Notes: generated by a model from the letters alone, not told the origin. Numbered from the stretch's first letter, positions 49,886 to 59,581 are shown. The stretch: DNA of 64,000 nucleotides from Piscirickettsiaceae bacterium CG07_land_8_20_14_0_80_44_28 (GCA_002779995.1 PEWX01000069.1:1-64000), one strand, 5' to 3'. Translations and numbers: made by a program.

Positions 49886-50972
49886 CTTGAATTCGCATAA
49901 CAAGTGCAATTTACTTGTAAGAAAAAAGGCCAACTGAAATAGAATGCTAATTTTCTTACCACAGGAAATTGCAATGAACTATAAACAGCTGACCAACGGT
50001 GAACGATACCAAATAAAAGCCTATTTGAAAATAGGTTTATCGATTAAAGAGATTGCACAGTATCTAGGTCGCCATCCCTCAACAATTGGTCGAGAAATAA
50101 AGCGAAATACAGGGTTAAGAGGATACCGCCCTAAGCAGGCCAATCAGTTCGCTGTAGAGCGAAGATATGCAGCTGAAAAAGCGATTAAACTCACTTCGGC
50201 CATTAAGGACCAGATAAAGAAATTAATTCGACTAGAACTCAGTCCAGAGCAGATCTGCGACTATCTCGAAAAACACGGAGTTGTAAAGTTACATCATGAA
50301 ACAATCTATCGCATGGTATTAACGGATAAAAAGCAAAAAGGTACACTGTATCAGCACCTTAGGCATTTACATAAAACCCATAGAAAGCGGTATGGGAGTT
50401 ATGACCGACGGGGAAGGATCAAAAATGCCACTAGCATTGAAGAGCGCCCAAAGATTGTCGATGACAAAGCCAGGATTGGTGACTGGGAAGGTGACACCAT
50501 TATTGGTAAAGACCGAAAAAGCGCCATTTACACACTGGTAGAAAGAAAAACTCTCTATACCATTATCGTTAAACTCACTGGCAAGAATGCCAAAGATCTT
50601 GCCGATAAAGCCATAAAAGTCCTCAAACCGATGGCAGAGAAGATTCACACCATCACCTATGACAATGGTTTAGAATTTGCCGAACACGAACATATGGCAG
50701 AAGAATTAAACGCAAAGATCTACTTTGCACACCCATACTCCTCTTGGGAAAGAGGGATAAATGAGAATACCAACGGCCTGATTCGTCAGTATTTTCCAAA
50801 AGGAACTGACTTCAATCTAGTCACCCAAGAACAAATCGATTTTGTAATGAACCGGCTCAACAGCCGTCCCCGAAAAACACGGGGAGGAAAACAACCTGTT
50901 GAGCTATTTTTAGGAAAAGCTGTAGACTTATTAGCGGCTTAAATACAATTGCACTTAATATGCGAATTCAAG
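49886..50972. mobile_element. IS30-family insertion sequence (copy 2)
   Basis: 1087 bases bounded by 26-base inverted repeats: CTTGAATTCGCATA, two variable bases, AAGTGCAATT at 49886-49911 and inverted at 50947-50972. AAA on both sides fits a 3-base target duplication, which is supported because excision with it restores the interrupted frame. Confidence 0.93.
49974..50942 (+). CDS. IS30-family transposase (copy 2)
   Basis: 322 residues from ATG 49974 (MNYKQLTNGERYQIKAYL), apparently intact. The helix-turn-helix region is followed by the DDE core: GDWEGDTIIGK, TYDNGLEFAEHE and WERGINENTNGLIRQYFPKGTD. An upstream in-frame Met inside the element adds ten residues without a better ribosome site. 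Confidence 0.96.
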   Translation: MNYKQLTNGERYQIKAYLKIGLSIKEIAQYLGRHPSTIGREIKRNTGLRGYRPKQANQFAVERRYAAEKAIKLTSAIKDQIKKLIRLELSPEQICDYLEKHGVVKLHHETIYRMVLTDKKQKGTLYQHLRHLHKTHRKRYGSYDRRGRIKNATSIEERPKIVDDKARIGDWEGDTIIGKDRKSAIYTLVERKTLYTIIVKLTGKNAKDLADKAIKVLKPMAEKIHTITYDNGLEFAEHEHMAEELNAKIYFAHPYSSWERGINENTNGLIRQYFPKGTDFNLVTQEQIDFVMNRLNSRPRKTRGGKQPVELFLGKAVDLLAA

Positions 50973-51514
50973 AAACCAAAATAAAGTACAAAATTCAAAA
51001 ACATTATTGTAGAAAATAAAATAGCATCACTATAATCATTTGCGACAATTGAAGAAAACTTTATAAGCTCTCCAGAGCTTAGCACTGCGAAGACACCAAA
51101 AAAAGCGGTTGCCAATAATTTTGGAATAAAAAAAATGCTTAAAAAAGCTATCAAAATGTTGCTATTCTTTCGTTTTAGGTCGTATGCTTTTAAAACATTG
51201 CCGCGCTCCATATAAAAGCGAAAAGCTTCCCTTAGCATGTTTTGGGGTTGTTTTTTTGTTTTTGCTTGTTCAAAGAGCTTAGGGTTATTACTTAATATGT
51301 CACCAACAGTTTTCTCTCTATTATAGATTTCTTCATCTTCTGATAATTCGAACTCGATTTTATTGCCTTTTAATCCGCCGGTTACTATTTTTTCAAAAAA
51401 ACGACGCATCTTCTTGTGGTTATCGGTTTTCCCTTCAAGCTTTATATCAGGATTATTTTTATAAAAGCTTAAAAGTTCAGATATAGTTTCAGAATTATGA
51501 TTCAAATTGTTCAT
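50973..51514 (-). pseudogene. N-terminal half of the IS30-split membrane protein of the Mod-helicase-nuclease operon
   Basis: Hydrophilic N-terminus of about 110 residues, then two membrane segments (about 122-146 and 158-178), ending VLYFGF at the insertion. The last residues of the surviving frame (NSHIKCNCI) come from the insertion sequence. ATG 51514 overlaps the nuclease gene by 20 bases, so it was the fourth gene of the operon. With the downstream half it would have four membrane helices. Function unknown. Confidence 0.82.
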
Positions 51515-52634
51515 GCGCTTCACCAAAGTAACCGTCATCAGAGTTTGCAGTATTAACAGGGCTATGATGCTGTCCTTTCATTAAATTATTAATTAAAGGT
51601 GCATAAGAACTGTTCCCAAGCCCAAATAACTTAATTTTTTTTATTTCTTCAATGTCAACTTTGCGCACTCCTCCCTTCGTGTCCAAAATAACAACTAAGT
51701 TTTTTTTAATATAGTCAACGGACTCTAAGAATGAATCACGTTCAAAAACCACTTCAAATACAATATTGATTGCTGATTCTTCTGGAATCCCAAAAAAAAT
51801 CAGTGTCTTGAAAAGCAACCCTATATATCCACCTGGGAAATCTGCTTCTTCATCCGAGTTTATAGGTTCAGATTGCGCTATAAACAAGCGTTTGGCGGTT
51901 TTTTCACACGAACTGACCTCATCAGCCAAAATCCAATTAATAAGGCCTTGATATTTTTTTTCCTCAAAAAATATTCCAAACCGTTCATACTTAGCCTTCG
52001 TTTTAAAGCTGGGATTCCAGCCAACAATACTTGGAAAACTTAGCGTTTCCATTTTACTGGTTGAAACAAAACAACCTCGGTAACGCCAGTTTTCAAATTC
52101 GCCCCCGATCTGGCTATTTATTTCAGCAATAGAAAGCGTATTTGAAAGGTACTTATAGTGGCTAAATCCTTTATCATTCATTTCAGACTTCAAGCCTTTT
52201 GTATCCACTAGCGTTACAACTCCAGAACTTTTACACTTGACCTTAAAAAAAATAGCAAAATCAGGGTAATAGGTATCATGTTCACCATATCTCAAGCCAA
52301 TACCTGTCTTTGGCAAATTTCTTAACAGGAAAACTTCATAATTAGTGTTTTCATGTTGATAAGGAATATGAGACCCAATAAACTTTTTTGCGTTTTCTCT
52401 GGTTACGCCAAGGGTTTGTACAAAGTTAATGATAAATTGCGTTTCGCTTTTATCTAAAGTGCCTGGACGGCCTTTACAACATTGGCTGTTATCAATTGGC
52501 CAAGGGTTTTGAATTGCACCGGGAATGTTATAAAACGCATCACCATCTTTGTCTTGTACGATATCCAGAATATGATCAAAATTTTCTGTTTTACAGTCAT
52601 TGTCGAATTGACTAAATAAATCACCCTGTGACAT
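51495..52634 (-). CDS. PD-(D/E)xK-like nuclease protein of a Type III-like system
   Basis: 379 residues from ATG 52634, which shares a base with the helicase stop (TAATG) and follows GGAGAAAG. YYPDFAIFF (Pro124-Asp125) and VTLVDTKG (Asp144, Lys146) form a PD-x18-DxK arrangement with the expected spacing of a restriction nuclease core. In ordinary Type III Res proteins this domain is fused to the helicase C-terminus. No methylase or helicase motifs are present. Confidence 0.75.
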   Translation of the reverse strand: MSQGDLFSQFDNDCKTENFDHILDIVQDKDGDAFYNIPGAIQNPWPIDNSQCCKGRPGTLDKSETQFIINFVQTLGVTRENAKKFIGSHIPYQHENTNYEVFLLRNLPKTGIGLRYGEHDTYYPDFAIFFKVKCKSSGVVTLVDTKGLKSEMNDKGFSHYKYLSNTLSIAEINSQIGGEFENWRYRGCFVSTSKMETLSFPSIVGWNPSFKTKAKYERFGIFFEEKKYQGLINWILADEVSSCEKTAKRLFIAQSEPINSDEEADFPGGYIGLLFKTLIFFGIPEESAINIVFEVVFERDSFLESVDYIKKNLVVILDTKGGVRKVDIEEIKKIKLFGLGNSSYAPLINNLMKGQHHSPVNTANSDDGYFGEAHEQFES

Positions 52635-55042
52635 TAAACTTTCTCCACTGATAACACTGATGAGTCTAAGCACTCAGGAATTGGGTCAAGTTGATAATGA
52701 CTCTGTGCTCTTTCATCTTTTTTATATTTTGCTGTTACCGCACTGGTAAGAATTTGCAATGCAAGTTTTTGCATACGCTCTAAATCCTCAAGGTTCTGGA
52801 CAGATAAATGCCGAGAATAGCCAATAATTTCATATCGTCCACTTTCAAAAAACTGACTTATGGTTGGTTTTGAAAATATTAAATTCCACCAGCCCTTTAT
52901 TTGGCGCAATTCACATAAATCAAAATAAAGTTGTTCAATTTTAATCAAAGGAAAAATATTCGCTTTGAACAAAGGGGTAATGTCTTCACCTTCCGACAGA
53001 ATCCGTTCGGTTTGTAACTCACCAGACTCATTGGCATCCGTTTGAGTACCTGAATAAATTAAGGATTTTTTAACTACGTTAATAGCAGAAAACCAATTGT
53101 CATTCAGAACACATTGATAATCTGTTTTTGGTCGCGTGAGCAACTTAGGTTGTGGCATAGGCTGTAGAGGCTCAATGATGTTTTGCTCTACCACTTTGGG
53201 AGACTCTAATGAGATGCCCTGTTTTTCAAGTGCATTAATAAACGTATCCAGCCAGCCTGCACCTGCACCAAAAATCAATGCTGTCTGCAATAGCTGATAA
53301 CCACCTACATTGATTAAACGCTTACCTAATCCCTCAACCCCTTTTAAACGCACCATTCGCCCAAACATTTGCACAATCAATGCACCTTCAGATGTTCCCA
53401 GGCGCATAATCGAAAGCGTGCTTGCACGATAATTATTCCAACCTTCCGCAAAGCGCCGTGAGCCCATTAAAATATTAATGGTCGAGTGTTGCGCAGAAAT
53501 CTCATCAAACAACGAATTTGAGTCAATATCGTCTCCAAATGGAATCTTTTCTTTTTCCGCGAATGCTTTATAGCCTTCTAAAGTACCGATATTCACCACA
53601 CCGAAATACTGTACGCTTTCGCCATTAAAAACGCCCAAACCCAACTCTTTATTGGCCGTGCTTTTGATTTGACGCAAAATGAGATTAGGTGTTTGATTAG
53701 CCGAAACCCCAAAAACATCGTGATAAATTCTTTTCACCAAATCATCTAAATCTTTAGATTGTTTTTTAATTAACTGTAATGTTTCAGCAGATAAACTTTG
53801 CTGCAAATCTTGATCGGTTAACAACGCTTTAAGGTTTTGCTTAAAATTTATTGGTTCAAATAGTTTTCGAATAAACAAAATCCCTTTTTGCATATCAGAG
53901 CTCAAATCAGGATCAGAGCTATTTGCCGTTAGCCCCAACATCACCCACAAAGGCTTTTCGACTTGCCATTCAGGTGAAAAATTAGCGGCTTTTTTCTTTT
54001 CAAATAAAACCAATTGATGCCAATATCCCAGTAACGAAGCGAATAAAGCCGTTTCATACTCTTGTTTATGGCGGTTTTGAATTTTTGGCTGTTTGCCATA
54101 GCCATCAGCATAAAATTTATCGTAAGCATAGTCATAAGCCACGCTTTTGGCATATTGGCTCAGTACGTTTTGATTTTGCGCCACTTGACCCAGCGTTGCA
54201 GAAAACTCAACAATCATGCCTTTTTTCGGGTTGGTCGAATCTGCGTGTAATCCCGCTAATTTCAACTGCACCTTTTTCCACTGACTTTCGACTTTATCGG
54301 TGTTGCCGGACTGGCCCTTATGCCCCTCATCAACCAGCACCAAAAAACGCCCTTTAAAGTCATCTATCGGTAAGGTTTTAGCATTTTTTCCGGTTACTTG
54401 TCGGTCAACAAACTTTGAAAACTCACTGACCAAAATGTCATTTGATGACAAGCCACGCGGGTTTCCTGTTGGGTTTTCACCAGAATATAAAATGATATTT
54501 TTATCTTTTAAGCCGACTAATTCAGATGCGTGTTGCTGTGATAAATTGGCATTGGGTGAGAGTAAAAAAATCGCATCAAACTTTTGTCCAAATTGTGCTA
54601 ACAATTCAATGGTCACTTGCAAAACCAGCGTTTTACCCGATGCGGTGGCCATCCAAAAAGCCAGCATATTCAAATCATTCTCACCAAAAGAAAACGACTC
54701 CGCTTTAAAGCCATCAGCAAACGCATTCAACTCCATCAAGTATTCAGCTTGCGAAAGATTTTCAATCCAATACAAATGCAAAGCCGCCATCAGTAAGGCA
54801 ATATATTGATAGTAGCGTGGTGTAAATCCCACTTTAGCAATTGCGGTATCTAAAGCATCGAGTACAACGGTTTGTTGTGAAGTGGTTAATCCGCGTAATA
54901 ACTGAGAAGCTGGCAGACGAAATTCGCCTTTAATACCCTCGAACTCTTTGAGCAAGGACTCCAACCGTTTAATATCGAGTTGTGCTTTATGGCATATGAA
55001 CTCTTTTAAAACCAGGTTTTCATGCAAGAGTGGCTGTGCCAT
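52634..55042 (-). CDS. Type III restriction-type SF2 helicase (Res without nuclease domain)
   Basis: An 802-residue DEAD/DEAH-family translocase. Walker A MATASGKT, Walker B VDEGHKG, motif III FSATLG and motif VI QMFGRMVRLKG are complete. It is shorter than typical Res (about 970) because the nuclease domain is absent and is encoded by the next gene. The start is immediately after the mod stop, with GGAGCG inside the mod end. Expected role: ATP-dependent translocation or sensing on unmodified DNA. Confidence 0.9.
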   Translation of the reverse strand: MAQPLLHENLVLKEFICHKAQLDIKRLESLLKEFEGIKGEFRLPASQLLRGLTTSQQTVVLDALDTAIAKVGFTPRYYQYIALLMAALHLYWIENLSQAEYLMELNAFADGFKAESFSFGENDLNMLAFWMATASGKTLVLQVTIELLAQFGQKFDAIFLLSPNANLSQQHASELVGLKDKNIILYSGENPTGNPRGLSSNDILVSEFSKFVDRQVTGKNAKTLPIDDFKGRFLVLVDEGHKGQSGNTDKVESQWKKVQLKLAGLHADSTNPKKGMIVEFSATLGQVAQNQNVLSQYAKSVAYDYAYDKFYADGYGKQPKIQNRHKQEYETALFASLLGYWHQLVLFEKKKAANFSPEWQVEKPLWVMLGLTANSSDPDLSSDMQKGILFIRKLFEPINFKQNLKALLTDQDLQQSLSAETLQLIKKQSKDLDDLVKRIYHDVFGVSANQTPNLILRQIKSTANKELGLGVFNGESVQYFGVVNIGTLEGYKAFAEKEKIPFGDDIDSNSLFDEISAQHSTINILMGSRRFAEGWNNYRASTLSIMRLGTSEGALIVQMFGRMVRLKGVEGLGKRLINVGGYQLLQTALIFGAGAGWLDTFINALEKQGISLESPKVVEQNIIEPLQPMPQPKLLTRPKTDYQCVLNDNWFSAINVVKKSLIYSGTQTDANESGELQTERILSEGEDITPLFKANIFPLIKIEQLYFDLCELRQIKGWWNLIFSKPTISQFFESGRYEIIGYSRHLSVQNLEDLERMQKLALQILTSAVTAKYKKDERAQSHYQLDPIPECLDSSVLSVEKV

Positions 55043-57997
55043 TTATCGCTCCAAAAACACGTGTTCAAGTGACTTTAATTCGGCATCCATATTCAGCGCC
55101 AACTCACCGCACTGATTGCTATAAACCACATCCGCGGGGTGTTTTTCGCAAATAGATTTTACCCAGACTGAATCTTGTTTAGCACAATCACGCCATGCCA
55201 CGGTCACACTTTGTTGCGTGCGATTGGTTTGACCAGTGATTATCACGCCTTTGCCGTCCAAATACAGCTTATCGACCTTTAGACCGAGCAGGTAAATCAA
55301 GCTTTCAACCATGTCCACTTCAGTGACTTCAATATCTACGCCTTTAACAATATTCAAAGTGTGGTTAAAAGCAGAGTCAAAGCTATTCTCTTTTATCTGA
55401 CAGGATGCATCTTCCAGCAAATAACGCATGGAAGCAGCAGCATCAAACGGCAACGATAAATCATTAGGCTCAGAGATATTTTCTAACGAATCTTCATATT
55501 GTTCTAAACGGTGATAGCGGGTGAAAAAGCCGTGACCTTCTAAGTTATTTGGTTTGCCATCTGTCCAGTGCAAACCAGCGGTTAGTTTTTTGATTCTCGG
55601 TAACAATAATTGATGAAAATAGTTAGCAGTTTCAACCATTAAAAACTTCAAGTTAATTTTTAAATCGGAGTTACTACGAAGTACCGCATCAACCGTTGTA
55701 CCACTTCCTCCAAAAAAATCGAGAACATAATCACCATTAACAGTATTGATTCCAATTAGCCTTTGGATTAATTGAACGGGTTTAGGGTTGTCAAAAAGGT
55801 CTTTTCCAAAATAAGACTTTAAGAGCGAGCTACCTTTGCTTGTTGTGCCATCATTTTCCAATACATTCGAATCAGCAATTAAAGTTCTGGGTTTTTTCCC
55901 CTTTGGTAATCTTTGTTTAAAATGTACAGAATATCCATCATCATTTTTTACAAACCTAATTTCGCCATTCTTTTTGTCTTCTAAAAACCTTTTCTTACTT
56001 CTCAACCAGCTTATTTTGTTGCCGTCTTTATCAAACTCCAGCACGCTTCCGTCGGGACATTCGATAGGATAGTATTGTTTTCCCGACTTTCTTTTAAAGG
56101 TATCCCAATAGAATTTTGAAATATCATCTTCTTCTTTATATCTATCCATGTATTCAGGGGAATATGTTTCAAATAGTTTTTCCAAGCTGTGAATATTCTT
56201 CGCATAAGCAAAAACAGTTTCATGTTCAATTGCGAAATATCTTGAATCGTTGCCCCCCCCTTTCTTCTTTTTCCATATTAAACTTGTTAACCTGTTATTT
56301 TTGTCAAAGACTAAATCCTTGGCCTGTTTAAGGTTCTGTTCTTCATTTTTGTCAATAGATGTGTATAACAAAGCATCCGCAGATAGAAGCGACCTGCATT
56401 TAGAGAGTCTATTATGAATCATTGTTATCCAAGTAGAACTCATATAACCATCTTTATAAGGAAAACCATCATCACCCGTGTTATAAGGCGGATCAATATA
56501 GGTGCATTTAACCTGCTCCCGATACTTCTCTTGCATTAAATTTAACGCTTGCCAGTTATCAGAATGAAATAATGTGCCGTCAAGCAAATCATCAAGTGCT
56601 TGATTAGTATTCTCAGCAATAGCAGTAAGCATTTGCCATTTAAAATCATTGGAAAAATGTTTCGTATCCACTGGCAAAGGCAAATAGAGTGTTTCTGCAT
56701 TTTGATCGTCTTTAATCTGTACAGACTCGATGGAGCCATATTCGCCAAGATTTAAATCGCGCCATTCCTGGATTTGTTTGTCACTGGCTAGAATGTCAGC
56801 TATTAAATGCTCGCCACCGTATTCAGCTAATTTATTGAGACTGATAATGTAATTGGTTTCAATCACTAGCTTTTTTCTTTCCCAGAGGGTTTTCTGAAAG
56901 TCCTCCAACTCGCCTAAAAACGCATTAATTTTTTCACCGATTTGCTGAATGGCTTTGGCGGCTTTAAAAGTTTTTGCAAGCGTAGATTCATCTGCCAGCA
57001 TTGCATCCAGGTGCATGACATTGTTTTTAATAAAAAAGGCTAAATTGGTATCCAGTTCTTCTTTTAGGTTTTGATGGATAAAAAAATCGGCTTGATTGCG
57101 TTTGATGTATTTGTTCAGAATCGTGCGGATTCGGCTTTCATCCGTACCGGTCTGTTGGGCGATTTCTTGGTGTTTTAGCGGTTTCTCAATATCCCGTGTT
57201 GCGCCTTTTTTAACGTATTCCAAGGTTAATACCCAGGCCTGGTCTTTTTTAACCAATGAGCCAAACTTGTACATGGCCTTTTTGTCAGGATTGCTTTCTT
57301 TTTTGAGCTTTTCCAAAGTTTCTTTAAGTTGTTCAGCATCCACTCGCACAATCAAATCCGAACCGTCTGATAATTTGGCGTGATAATCGCTGTATAGATC
57401 GCCGGACTTGATGTAGTACATACCCTCGGTTGCCCAGTGGAATTCTACATCTTCACCACTGGTTTGAACAAAACGCTTGGTGCTGTCGTTATTCCTGGTG
57501 AAAGTTCGCTGGGTAATAAAATCGCCATCGGCATAGTTTTGTGAATAAAACTCATAGAGTTTAGAAAAGATAAATGACTTTTTAGACTGTGTTTGCTGCG
57601 TTCCTTGCCATGCTTCATAAAGATTTAAAATCGGCTCGTAGAGCTTTTTTTCTTTATTACTCGAAACATTGGCATATTTACTTTTTACCGATGACATTGC
57701 ACTGTCAATCGGAAGCGATTGATCAATTTCAAATTCGTTTAGCTCTTCTCGGATTTCCTTTTCGAAATCGTTGCCTTCAAAATTTTGTTCAGTGGTAGCT
57801 TCATCAATAATTTTCTGAATTGTTCCGGGCTGATAACCTGTATCAGTCATGTCACCTAAAAAGAGTTTGATTTTTTGATTATGGTTGTGTATGACTCGAT
57901 AAATACCAAAATCTAAACCTACAGCATCTTTAAGCTGAAAGATTTCAGTCATTAACTCAATAAATTTTTGCTCTTGTTGATCTTCAGATTGAGCCAT
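55043..57997 (-). CDS. Type III-like site-specific DNA adenine methyltransferase (Mod)
   Basis: A 984-residue beta-class N6-adenine methyltransferase: catalytic DPPYNTG at about 502-508 precedes the SAM motif DFFGGSGTT at about 760-768. An unusually long N-terminal half (about 450 residues) precedes the catalytic core and includes a likely helix-turn-helix (EIAQQTGTDESRIRTILNKY). An eight-G run on the coding strand (56253-56260) encodes Gly580-582, upstream of the SAM motif. A CCAGGCCTGG core at 57233-57242 encodes DQAW. GGAGA precedes ATG 57997. First gene of the operon. Confidence 0.92.
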   Translation of the reverse strand: MAQSEDQQEQKFIELMTEIFQLKDAVGLDFGIYRVIHNHNQKIKLFLGDMTDTGYQPGTIQKIIDEATTEQNFEGNDFEKEIREELNEFEIDQSLPIDSAMSSVKSKYANVSSNKEKKLYEPILNLYEAWQGTQQTQSKKSFIFSKLYEFYSQNYADGDFITQRTFTRNNDSTKRFVQTSGEDVEFHWATEGMYYIKSGDLYSDYHAKLSDGSDLIVRVDAEQLKETLEKLKKESNPDKKAMYKFGSLVKKDQAWVLTLEYVKKGATRDIEKPLKHQEIAQQTGTDESRIRTILNKYIKRNQADFFIHQNLKEELDTNLAFFIKNNVMHLDAMLADESTLAKTFKAAKAIQQIGEKINAFLGELEDFQKTLWERKKLVIETNYIISLNKLAEYGGEHLIADILASDKQIQEWRDLNLGEYGSIESVQIKDDQNAETLYLPLPVDTKHFSNDFKWQMLTAIAENTNQALDDLLDGTLFHSDNWQALNLMQEKYREQVKCTYIDPPYNTGDDGFPYKDGYMSSTWITMIHNRLSKCRSLLSADALLYTSIDKNEEQNLKQAKDLVFDKNNRLTSLIWKKKKGGGNDSRYFAIEHETVFAYAKNIHSLEKLFETYSPEYMDRYKEEDDISKFYWDTFKRKSGKQYYPIECPDGSVLEFDKDGNKISWLRSKKRFLEDKKNGEIRFVKNDDGYSVHFKQRLPKGKKPRTLIADSNVLENDGTTSKGSSLLKSYFGKDLFDNPKPVQLIQRLIGINTVNGDYVLDFFGGSGTTVDAVLRSNSDLKINLKFLMVETANYFHQLLLPRIKKLTAGLHWTDGKPNNLEGHGFFTRYHRLEQYEDSLENISEPNDLSLPFDAAASMRYLLEDASCQIKENSFDSAFNHTLNIVKGVDIEVTEVDMVESLIYLLGLKVDKLYLDGKGVIITGQTNRTQQSVTVAWRDCAKQDSVWVKSICEKHPADVVYSNQCGELALNMDAELKSLEHVFLER
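56253..56260. repeat. Homopolymeric C8/G8 tract in mod
   Basis: Eight C on the plus strand, eight G in the mod frame, inside KKKKGGGND. Slippage here would shift the frame before the SAM-binding motif. G/C runs of seven occur elsewhere in the window, so the tract alone does not prove phase variation. Confidence 0.55.
57233..57242. repeat. CCAGGCCTGG core inside mod
   Basis: Only the 10-base core is perfect; the right side continues TCTTTTTT like the backbone copies. It is the single copy seen in the island and, as in prmC, is read as DQAW. Confidence 0.7.
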
Positions 57998-58176
57998 TGA
58001 TTACAGTCTCCATTTCCCTTTTTGGTATTAAGATAATATTTAGGTTTTGAAGAATAACATAGTATCGTTATCAATCTCTTTTCTATTATCTTCAATTTAC
58101 TTGGTTAATCTGGTCACGAGAGAGGAATTTTCCATTAATTTTAATCTGTGACTTTTATAATTTGGATTTTAAAAAA

Positions 58177-58350
58177 ATGGTTATTATAAGTGGATTGGCA
58201 ACTACCTTGGTAGTATGGCTATTAGATCAAATTAATATCTTTTCTGTAAACGATAAAAAAGCACGGCTAGCGTTAAAGAGATATTTGAATGATCAACGTC
58301 AATTATTGTGTGGTGAGGCCTGTGTTTATATAGTCAGTTTTGATGTTTAA
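58177..58350 (+). CDS. Possible small membrane-anchored peptide
   Basis: 57 codons from ATG 58177 (MVIISGLATTLVVWLLDQ) with one N-terminal hydrophobic helix and a basic middle. No ribosome site is evident, and the region shows signs of decay, so it may not be a real gene. Confidence 0.25.
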   Translation: MVIISGLATTLVVWLLDQINIFSVNDKKARLALKRYLNDQRQLLCGEACVYIVSFDV

Positions 58351-58369
58351 TAATAATCTGCTTAAACTG

Positions 58370-58438
58370 TCTTTCGACTCCAATCTACCCGAAAAAAAAT
58401 ATCAGTATCACCAATAGCCCAATCAACCAAATAAACTG
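58370..58438. repeat. Imperfect direct repeat, copy 2
   Basis: Partner of the block at 48940-49007; begins TCTTTCGACTCC and contains CCCAATCAACCAAATAAAC. It lies about 85 bases downstream of the WYL gene stop. Confidence 0.6.
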
Positions 58439-58521
58439 AGAAGCCAGTCTGATCAAAAATAAAAGGATGGCACTGATCCATGAAAACATTGTCTAAACGC
58501 CTTTAATTAAAAGTGACACTG

Positions 58522-59514
58522 TTATTGTTGGTACAGCTTTAATGCTGTTCCCAGAGTGTTAGCAATTTCTTTTCTAAGCTCTAAAGGCTCAATCACCTCA
58601 ACGCCATCTCCAAAGCCCAAAATCCACCAACGTAATTCTTTATTGTTAAACACCTCAGTCTGGACAGTGATGTGATTATCTGTAACCGTGTGTGTTTGTG
58701 AAGCATTGATAGGGGACTCAAGTAAATGGCTACCAGCTGAACTGGAGAATCTCAGCGTGATATTGATACTCTGATCTGATAATGAAAATCCTAGCTTACC
58801 GCTGTTAATATACTGCTCTAAATCAAAATCGACTGGATAAACAAAACTGCCACATATCTCAACATCTCTAAACCGATGAAGCGCCAGTTGAATGTAATCA
58901 TCATATTGATCGGTATTGCATATCACATAAGTCATGGCATCACGAACAACAATACCCAACGGCTCAATTGTCATTGTCTTATCAGCATTTGAGTTTTTTG
59001 AAAAATACACAACTCTCAACGTTTTTTGACAAAGCACTGCATCATAAATCGTATTAGAAATACCAGCATTCACCTCAACCGGCTGTAAGTGAAAACCTCT
59101 CGCATGAATATGAACCTTTTTACGCCAATCCAACAGATCATCCGAATGCAACTCATTAAGCACTTCCTCAGCCTGTTTAAAGTGCTTCTCAATAATATTC
59201 AATTGCGCCTTAGGAAACGTCTGAATTAAAAACTTCTGAGCCATTAATAACGTCATCGCAACACAAGGAGAAAATCCAGGAATATGTTTACCACTATCAA
59301 ACTCAGCCCAAGACCAACCATAGGGTTTAGAACGATCATCCTGAACTAAGGGGAACAGATGACTAAGATAATTCAAATCCCGTTGTAAAGAACGCATCTC
59401 AACATGAATGCCTTCCTCATTCAGGGCCGTCTTTAGCTCAGCAGTTGATATCTTTCTGGGATGGGCGGGAATTCTTTGCAGAAGGTTCCATTGTCTTAAC
59501 AGTGCATCAGCCAT
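58522..59514 (-). CDS. WYL-domain transcriptional regulator
   Basis: 330 residues: an N-terminal winged helix-turn-helix (LRQWNLLQRIPAHPRKIS), a central WYL domain (about 130-215; KTLRVVYFSKNSNADKTMTIEPLGIVVRD, IQLALHRFRDVEI) and a WCX-type C-terminus (LRWWILGFGDGVEVIEPLELR). Regulators of this kind control many defence operons and respond to nucleic-acid-like ligands in studied cases. It is divergent from an unknown gene, with a clean inverted repeat in the shared promoter gap, and follows the Type III-like operon. Confidence 0.92.
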   Translation of the reverse strand: MADALLRQWNLLQRIPAHPRKISTAELKTALNEEGIHVEMRSLQRDLNYLSHLFPLVQDDRSKPYGWSWAEFDSGKHIPGFSPCVAMTLLMAQKFLIQTFPKAQLNIIEKHFKQAEEVLNELHSDDLLDWRKKVHIHARGFHLQPVEVNAGISNTIYDAVLCQKTLRVVYFSKNSNADKTMTIEPLGIVVRDAMTYVICNTDQYDDYIQLALHRFRDVEICGSFVYPVDFDLEQYINSGKLGFSLSDQSINITLRFSSSAGSHLLESPINASQTHTVTDNHITVQTEVFNNKELRWWILGFGDGVEVIEPLELRKEIANTLGTALKLYQQ

Positions 59515-59560
59515 AGGGTGGTCTCATTTTTAGTTCTGTGTCAGAAATAATAAAGCGTGT

Positions 59561-59581
59561 GTGCGTCTTATTGTGACGCAC
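59561..59581. promoter_or_regulatory. Inverted repeat in the WYL divergent promoter gap
   Basis: GTGCGTC (59561-59567), seven bases, GACGCAC (59575-59581): a perfect 7-7-7 dyad between divergent genes, a natural operator for the WYL regulator. Confidence 0.6.

Noticed and set aside
49886-49974. N-terminus of the apparent 121-residue frame at 49609-49974
   Set aside because: It is encoded by the IS30 end; the true gene part begins at the insertion border.
50939-50972. C-terminal NSHIKCNCI of the frame at 50939-51538
   Set aside because: These codons belong to the IS30 inverted repeat, not to the original protein.
51495-57997. BREX or DISARM identity for the defence operon
   Set aside because: No PglZ, BrxC, DUF1998 or phospholipase-D genes; the Mod and helicase motifs fit a Type III-like system better.
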